The translations under genes and the position numbers were made by a program. The notes under the pieces are model-generated. The model had not been told where the DNA came from and did no database searches. It worked only from the letters and a program-made list of their open reading frames with translations. Positions 6,436 to 10,249 of a DNA stretch of 10,249 bases are shown here, in pieces. Positions within the stretch are counted from its first letter, which is position 1. Each line of letters begins with the position of its first letter. This DNA is from VFZL01 sp046734915 (GTDB lineage Bacteria; Acidobacteriota; Vicinamibacteria; Vicinamibacterales; CAVVIG01), in the NCBI GenBank assembly GCA_046734915.1, contig JBKPSC010000456.1, positions 1 through 10,249 on the forward strand. The letters run 5' to 3'.

Positions 6436-7182
6436 ATGATCTGGTTTCTGATAGCCGGGCTTAGCGCAGTGATTCTTGCCCACACCGCGCCGGCGCCCTT
6501 CCTGCTCGAGAGCTTCGCGCCGGCGCACTCGGTGTGGCACATGCCGGCCGATGCTCAACGGCCCACGGTCTATCTCACCTTCGACGATGGTCCGAATCCG
6601 GCCGCCACGCCTGCGCTGCTGGATGTCCTGCGCGACGCCGCTGTCCAGGCAACCTTCTTCCTGATCGACGCGCACATCACTGAAGCAACGGCCTCAATTG
6701 TGAGGCGGATGTTCGAGGAAGGGCATGCCGTGGCCCTTCATTCCGACACACGTCGGCTGATGTTCAAGAGTCCGGCACAGCTGGCGGCCACACTTACCCG
6801 GAACGCCGACCGGATTGAACAGCTCGCCGGCACACGTCCATGCCGCTTGTTCAGACCCCACGCCGGGTGGCGCAGCGGGTCGATGTACGAAGGTTTGATC
6901 CAGATCGACTATCGGCTCGTTGGATGGAGCTGGGGGTTGTGGGACTGGAATTGGTACCGGCCAAACGATGCGCCAACGCTCGCCAGCCGACTCGCTGGGC
7001 GCGTCTCGCCTGGCGACATCGTGGTGATGCACGACGGCCATCATGTCAATCCCACGCCGGATCGACGGTATGCCGTCGAGGCGACGCGCCTCGTGATCCC
7101 TGAGCTCAAGGCGCGAGGGTACCAGTTCGGCACTCTCTGCGATCCGCACGCGATGCGTCCCCTGATGACAAGCGCTTGGTGA
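6436..7182 (+). CDS. NodB-homology polysaccharide deacetylase
   Basis: The 248-residue protein starts with a hydrophobic signal or anchor segment (about 1-20), then the NodB domain, which removes acetyl groups from N- or O-acetylated sugars. Motif 1 is TFDDGPNP (48-55) with catalytic Asp50 and metal ligand Asp51. Motif 2, normally HxxxH as in HTYSH, is HSDTR at 102-106, so the second metal His is Arg106. Motif 3 is FRPHAGWRS (139-147) in place of RPPYG, motif 4 is WSWGLWDWNWYRP (164-176), and motif 5 is IVVMHDGHH (195-203) with His199. The missing His suggests altered metal binding, although consistent replacement within a subfamily is possible. The substrate is unknown: peptidoglycan, exopolysaccharide or a lipid-linked sugar. 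The start ATG 6436 has no strong ribosome site. The stop overlaps possible starts of the next gene, implying coupling. Confidence 0.88.
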   Translation: MIWFLIAGLSAVILAHTAPAPFLLESFAPAHSVWHMPADAQRPTVYLTFDDGPNPAATPALLDVLRDAAVQATFFLIDAHITEATASIVRRMFEEGHAVALHSDTRRLMFKSPAQLAATLTRNADRIEQLAGTRPCRLFRPHAGWRSGSMYEGLIQIDYRLVGWSWGLWDWNWYRPNDAPTLASRLAGRVSPGDIVVMHDGHHVNPTPDRRYAVEATRLVIPELKARGYQFGTLCDPHAMRPLMTSAW

Positions 7183-7262
7183 TTATCAAGGACAACTCGG
7201 CGTTGACGGATACACTTGGCACATCCGTGAGCGCGCGCAGCCGCTCGAAGGGCGGCAAGCTG

Positions 7263-8435
7263 ATGGTCATGTTGTCGCGCTTCCGTTTCTGGCGATCACG
7301 CCGGCCGGTGTCGGTGATCGTCCCCACGCGGGACGCCGACGGCGAACTCGAGGAGTGCCTGGGGGCGGTCGTCCGTCAGCGCGGGGTCGGCCCGCTCGAA
7401 CTGCTTGTCGTCGACTCTGGCTCCGAGGACGACACCGTTAAAGTCGCCCGCCGATTCGGTGCGAGGGTACTGGCGATCCCCCGCGCCGAGTTCAATCACG
7501 CCGAGACGCGCGACCGCGCGGTCGCGGCCGCAACCTCCGAGTTCGTGCTGTTGACGGTTCAGGACGCGGTGCTCAGGCAGCGCGACGCAATCTCGCGGCT
7601 CGTGTCCGAGCTCGAACGCGATCCGGGGCTGGCGGCAGTGTCTGCCCAGCAGGTTCCGCGCGACGATGCCGACCTTTTCGGTGCGTTCCTGGTTCACGCG
7701 CACAATCGCGTGACGCGTGACGCACGCGCCGCCGCGCGGTCGTCCCCGCCCGCGATGGACAACGTCTGCGCCATGATCCGCCGGCAGGCGTGGGAAGACG
7801 TCCGCTTTCGCCGGATCCCGTTCGGCGAGGACCTAGACTTCGCCGTGCGTGCGCGCGAGCGCGGCTGGCACTCGACGGTCTCCGACTCCGTTTGGGTCGT
7901 CCACTCGCACCGGCGCCCGCCCGTCTACCATCTGAGGCGGAACGTGCTCGAACGTGTCTACGGTGCGCCGCTCGTCGGCGACGACAAGATCAGTTCGGCC
8001 GCAGCGGAGGGGCTCGACGCCGTCGCGGCTTCCGCGCAGCGCCTGTTCGGCGAGGTCGAGGCGTTGCTTGCCGCCACCCGCGCCTCCGGCCCGTTTGTCA
8101 CTCTCACAGCGCACCTCTCCGCGTTCCGCGAGGCTCTCGCCGCCTGCCTGGAGCCAGCCGCGCCGTCGGGAGACCTCGCCGTCCTGGCCGAGGCGATCGG
8201 CGCGGCATCGCCCGAGAATCCTATCGTCACCGGGCGAATGCGCGCCGAGTTGGACGGTTTCTTATCCTGGTACGTGCTGACGGACTTCGTGGCCCGGCTG
8301 CAGACGTCGCCTGAGGAGGCCGAAGACTTCCTGGTCAAGTCGACAGCGACCGTGATCGGCCGCATTGCCGGCGACGCGATTCGGGTATCACCGGAAGAGA
8401 CTACTCTCGCACGCCGCCTCAAGGCGGACGTCTGA
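7263..8435 (+). CDS. Family-2 glycosyltransferase (rhamnosyltransferase-like) with helical C-terminal extension
   Basis: From ATG 7263 the product has 390 residues. The first 225 are a GT2/GT-A domain: VSVIVPTRD (16-24), LLVVDSGSEDDT (48-59), FNHAETRDRA (78-87), the metal/nucleotide site VQDAV (99-103), FGEDLDFAVRARERGW (187-202) and VVHSH (212-216). The FNH...TR...QDA pattern is typical of WbbL-like rhamnosyltransferases, so a dTDP-rhamnose or similar donor is plausible but not shown. The last 165 residues are Ala/Leu/Glu-rich and probably helical, with no domain I recognise. Starts: GTG 7179 overlaps the deacetylase stop as GTGA, and TTG 7176 also works, each adding about 28 poorly conserved-looking residues; ATG 7263 has GAAGG eleven bases upstream and places the GT2 domain close to the N-terminus. 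It is cytoplasmic or membrane-peripheral and probably cotranscribed with the deacetylase to build or modify a surface glycan. Confidence 0.87.
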   Translation: MVMLSRFRFWRSRRPVSVIVPTRDADGELEECLGAVVRQRGVGPLELLVVDSGSEDDTVKVARRFGARVLAIPRAEFNHAETRDRAVAAATSEFVLLTVQDAVLRQRDAISRLVSELERDPGLAAVSAQQVPRDDADLFGAFLVHAHNRVTRDARAAARSSPPAMDNVCAMIRRQAWEDVRFRRIPFGEDLDFAVRARERGWHSTVSDSVWVVHSHRRPPVYHLRRNVLERVYGAPLVGDDKISSAAAEGLDAVAASAQRLFGEVEALLAATRASGPFVTLTAHLSAFREALAACLEPAAPSGDLAVLAEAIGAASPENPIVTGRMRAELDGFLSWYVLTDFVARLQTSPEEAEDFLVKSTATVIGRIAGDAIRVSPEETTLARRLKADV

Positions 8436-8522
8436 GGTGGCCCGCAGGGGAGCGGCCTCTGGGCACGCACACGCATGTAGGAGAGACCTGATAGCACGGG
8501 CCGTTTCGGAGGGCCAACGCGA

Positions 8523-8897
8523 ATGCTAAATGAGAACGACGTCCCCCACGGGCTCTCGCCCAACGATGTCCTGCCGTTCCTGGGAGGCGTGCTGTACCGC
8601 CAGCGCAAGCAGCAATTCGATCGTCAAAGCTTCGAAATTCATCACATGCTGTTGCGGCACCTGCTGATGGTGGGGGATGAGTACGTCCGGAAGTACATCG
8701 CTATGACCAGTATCCACACGCATACGATCGAACAGCTCTCGTCGAACGAGGAGTACAAGGCCGCGTTGGAGGCGCTCACAGTGCCCATCGATCCCGAAAC
8801 GATTCAACGGTATCGATCAGAGCTGGCTTCCGCCGAGAAGCGAGTCGATCAGTACGCGGACACCATGGGGCGGCTTCCTTGGCCAGGTGGCGATTGA
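8523..8897 (+). CDS. Hypothetical protein, 124 aa
   Basis: No family is recognised. The product is soluble-looking and probably mostly helical: IHHMLLRHLLMVGDEYVRKY at about 39-58, then IHTHTIEQL, and a charged helix (PETIQRYRSELASAEKRVDQY) near 91-111 that could form a short coiled coil. His residues cluster at 40, 41, 46, 65 and 67, which could bind a metal or simply reflect chance. The start is well supported: GGAGGG ends nine bases before ATG 8523. It lies 87 bases downstream of the glycosyltransferase on the same strand, so it may share its transcript or have its own promoter. It is the last intact gene before the integrase relic and tRNA fragment, and may be host or element DNA. Confidence 0.7.
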   Translation: MLNENDVPHGLSPNDVLPFLGGVLYRQRKQQFDRQSFEIHHMLLRHLLMVGDEYVRKYIAMTSIHTHTIEQLSSNEEYKAALEALTVPIDPETIQRYRSELASAEKRVDQYADTMGRLPWPGGD

Positions 8898-8972
8898 CGA
8901 AGATACACAACCTATAAACGTAGAGTGGTCAACCGTGACTGACGCTTAGGAGGCAAGTGAGCAGGTTGCACT

Positions 8973-9176
8973 ATGAAGATCGCCGGCGGGATCGATGACT
9001 TCACAGCGATCGGGTTGTCCGCGCGTCGATTCGTCCGGATGCTCGAGCGGTACACGCATCCGACGAATGCGCGATGGGCAGAATTTGGGCAGAACGGAAA
9101 AATCAGATGTGAAAAAGATTGGTGGACGGCAGGAGGCTCGAACTCCCGACCTCCGCGTTGCGAACGCAAGCGGTAA
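8973..9176 (+). pseudogene. C-terminal relic of a tyrosine-recombinase integrase
   Basis: The plus-strand frame reads LSARRFVRMLERYTHPTNAR at 9021-9080. Tyrosine integrases end their catalytic domain with a pattern like LGH-x-VRMLERYTHPT-x-AR, in which the Tyr of ERYTH is the nucleophile. The match covers the tyrosine motif, but the preceding GH is missing and nothing upstream of about 8961 resembles the box with the catalytic Arg/His, so this is only a remnant. The frame then runs antisense through the tRNA fragment and stops just past it; integrase genes next to tRNA targets often end this way. No usable ribosome site precedes ATG 8973 (AGGAGG is 19 bases away). The call rests on one short motif and could be wrong. 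Confidence 0.45.
9120..9169 (-). other. 3' half of tRNA-Ala(CGC), probable attachment-site core
   Basis: Read on the minus strand, the 50 bases fold as the second half of a tRNA: anticodon stem TTGCG/CGCGG around loop TTCGCAA (anticodon CGC at 9160-9162), variable loop AGGTC, T stem GGGAG/CTCCT around TTCGAGC, acceptor strand GCCGTCC, discriminator A and encoded CCA. The matching acceptor 5' strand GGACGGC and a D arm are absent beyond 9170, so the gene is truncated at the anticodon stem. Tyrosine integrases commonly recombine at anticodon stem-loops and duplicate the tRNA 3' half, so this is read as an att core. The GCGTT-GCG-AACGC symmetry at 9155-9167 would suit the crossover site. Confidence 0.65.
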
Positions 9177-9185
9177 GTAGCTCGA

Positions 9186-9221
9186 AGCCCCGTAATGCCA
9201 ACACGTTGCGGGGCTCTTTTT
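9186..9221 (+). terminator. Strong intrinsic terminator
   Basis: AGCCCCGTAA (9186-9195) and TTGCGGGGCT (9206-9215) pair over ten positions (one G-T) around a ten-base loop, followed by CTTTTT. It acts on plus-strand transcripts, where the only upstream candidate is the integrase relic. It also insulates the AlbA_2 gene from upstream read-through. Confidence 0.8.
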
Positions 9222-9316
9222 GTATCCTGAGAATGTTCGGGTAACCTGCATAGTCATTGATAGTTTTCACAGCGCCTTACAGCCGATGGGCAGCAAAACG
9301 GGCAGCATGAAGCGCT

Positions 9317-9913
9317 ATGGATCTTGATTTGTTCGAGCGGCTTCTCCTCGAGGGAGAAGGACCGCGTCTGGACTACAAATCGACCTCGTACGATATTGAA
9401 TCGCCAGACGACGCGATCAAACTCAAACAGAAGGCGGAGCTCATTAAAGACATCGTCGCGATGGTGAACGCACATCGGTCAGAAACGGCATACATCCTCC
9501 TTGGTGTCAAGGAGGTCAAGGGCGAGCCCGCTCGCGTCGTCGGCGCTGACCTGAACCTCGAAGACGCATCTCTGCACCAGCTCGTCGATTCAAAACTGAA
9601 CCGGCCGATCGCGTTCAAGTACGTATCCTTTCAGGCTCACGGGAAAGCGGTTGCCGCGATCGAGATTCCCGTACAACAGCGTCCCGTATTTCTGCCGAAA
9701 CAATTCGGCTCTTTGAGGCCAGAAGCTGTGTACGTCCGACGAGGGAGTTGGACAGGAATTGCCGGACCGACCGAGATTGCAGAGGTGGGTGCGGCCGACG
9801 CGGTTTCGGCGATCAAGCCTCGGTTGACATTCGAGGGGCGACCAAGTCACCGGCCAGTTTCTCGGGTGCTCAATCACGCAACGAGGACTCTTCCTGATTC
9901 CTTTGGCTCCTGA
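9317..9913 (+). CDS. AlbA_2 (Schlafen-type) domain protein, probably the 5' part of a split gene
   Basis: The first 155 residues match the AlbA_2 / divergent AAA-4-associated domain: EGPRLDYKST (13-22), a helix AELIKDIVAMVNAH (40-53), YILLGVKE (59-66), VVGADLN, VAAIEIPVQQRPVFL (112-126) and AVYVRRGSWT (137-146) followed by TEIAE. Such proteins bind nucleic acid or nucleotide and are common on islands, often in regulatory or defence roles; the target here is unknown. After Glu173-Gly174 the reading becomes Arg/Ser/His-rich and stops at 9913, while the next frame becomes protein-like at the same point and stays open to the window edge. Dropping one G from the run at 9835-9838 joins the two. The gene therefore looks frameshifted, or the base is a sequencing error. 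The ATG 9317 start has only a weak ribosome site. Confidence 0.75.
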   Translation: MDLDLFERLLLEGEGPRLDYKSTSYDIESPDDAIKLKQKAELIKDIVAMVNAHRSETAYILLGVKEVKGEPARVVGADLNLEDASLHQLVDSKLNRPIAFKYVSFQAHGKAVAAIEIPVQQRPVFLPKQFGSLRPEAVYVRRGSWTGIAGPTEIAEVGAADAVSAIKPRLTFEGRPSHRPVSRVLNHATRTLPDSFGS

Positions 9914-9956
9914 TGAACTTCCCGAGCTTCCACATGGGCCAGGGCGCCGCCACGTT

Positions 9957-10249
9957 ATGACGACTTCGAGCGTCAATCCGGACTATTTCAAGCAGCTGCA
10001 AGACTGGCTGGTCATGCAGCACGCAGCGCAATCCCACGCGTTCGTCATCCACAACAGTGGCGGGCTCGTTCATGACCTTCGCGCCGAGATCGTAATCGCA
10101 GACCATTCCGACTTGTTTGTGCTTGACGAGCTCCCAGCCGAACCCTTGTCTTACGAATCGGGCATTATCGGAGCTGGAAGGATTGGGCATCTGCGAACAG
10201 GCATTGGTGAACCTGCTCTTGAGGTGAGTCGTCGCCGGGAGGGATGGCG
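9957..10249 (+). CDS. C-terminal part of the AlbA_2 protein in the +1 frame (runs off right edge)
   Basis: This frame is open from 9828 (after a TGA at 9825-9827) to the last base of the window, without a stop, and its first ATG is 9957. Read from 9840 it continues the AlbA_2 product smoothly (DQVTGQFLG, then RGLFLIPLAPDELPELP), so it is probably the 3' half of that gene rather than a separate one. From 9957 it gives NPDYFKQLQDWLVMQ, then a strand-like FVIHNSGGLVHDLRAEIVI and VLDELPAEPLSY, resembling a small beta-sandwich of the kind that follows some AlbA_2 domains (recollection only). No Shine-Dalgarno is seen before 9957, which argues against independent translation. If separate, it would be a hypothetical protein. 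Confidence 0.6.
   Translation, partial: MTTSSVNPDYFKQLQDWLVMQHAAQSHAFVIHNSGGLVHDLRAEIVIADHSDLFVLDELPAEPLSYESGIIGAGRIGHLRTGIGEPALEVSRRREGW

Larger units (their letters stand above)
9076..9305. repeat. Two pairs of GGGCAG direct repeats flanking the tRNA fragment
   Basis: GATGGGCAG occurs at 9073-9081 and again at 9285-9293. Each copy is followed by a second GGGCAG in the same orientation, starting 11 bases later on the left (9087) and 12 later on the right (9300). All four copies share one strand, and the pairs lie on either side of the tRNA fragment and terminator. Paired short direct repeats flanking an att core are what integrase arm-type binding sites look like; that function is inference. 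Confidence 0.4.
8898..9316. mobile_element. Integration scar: integrase relic, tRNA 3' fragment, terminator, paired repeats
   Basis: This 419-base stretch has no intact gene. From left to right it holds a short AT-richer spacer, the C-terminal relic of a tyrosine integrase (8973 on), a GGGCAG repeat pair (9076-9092), the 3' half of a tRNA-Ala(CGC) gene on the minus strand (9120-9169), a plus-strand intrinsic terminator (9186-9221) and another GGGCAG repeat pair (9288-9305). An integrase gene end next to a tRNA 3' end is the classic end of an integrated genomic island or prophage. The remaining parts do not reveal the element's type. Confidence 0.55.

Noticed and set aside
9120..9215. A complete tRNA gene
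   Set aside because: Only the anticodon arm, T arm and acceptor 3' strand are present; no acceptor 5' strand or D arm was found on the expected side.
9870..10190. 106-codon minus-strand frame at the right end
   Set aside because: Antisense to the continuing AlbA_2 reading frame, which has better protein character.

Overview
The window is high-GC bacterial chromosome. The mix of a LolA-like protein, a secreted isoaspartyl methyltransferase, a DUF2723 glycosyltransferase, a PolX-like PHP protein and small Cys-rich orphan proteins would suit an acidobacterial (Vicinamibacteria-like) or similar soil/sediment Gram-negative genome. That placement is inference from gene content only; there is no rRNA or other phylogenetic marker.

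Layout. (1) 1-4586, all minus strand: the start of a LolA-type lipoprotein carrier (runs off the left edge), a 181-bp gap with a GC palindrome, then (in transcription order) a rhodanese-fold protein, a PolX-family protein and a polytopic DUF2723 membrane protein. These last three are spaced 28 and 5 bp apart and look like one operon. Both soluble proteins have lost catalytic residues: the rhodanese has Asp in place of Cys, and PolX has lost polymerase aspartates while its PHP phosphoesterase motifs are intact. (2) 4587-5517: two small cysteine-rich proteins transcribed divergently from a region with three perfect inverted repeats, and a 55-residue membrane protein whose stop codon overlaps the stop of the plus-strand gene. 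(3) 5642-8897: a secreted protein-L-isoaspartate methyltransferase (minus) divergent from a NodB-type polysaccharide deacetylase, which is coupled to a family-2 glycosyltransferase, then an orphan 124-residue protein. (4) 8898-10249: a mobile-element scar. It holds the C-terminal relic of a tyrosine integrase, the 3' half of a tRNA-Ala(CGC) gene in the orientation expected of an attachment site, a strong intrinsic terminator and an AlbA_2 (Schlafen-type) gene. The AlbA_2 gene seems to be split by a one-base change in a run of four G; its C-terminal half stays open to the right edge.

Working together: the envelope genes (LolA, DUF2723 transferase, deacetylase, glycosyltransferase, periplasmic PCMT) suggest cell-surface assembly and periplasmic protein repair. 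The right end is accessory DNA gained at a tRNA. The items most worth following up are the polymerase-dead PHP protein next to a Cys-less rhodanese, the attachment-site structure, and the split AlbA_2 gene. No complete, clearly new multi-gene system could be demonstrated.
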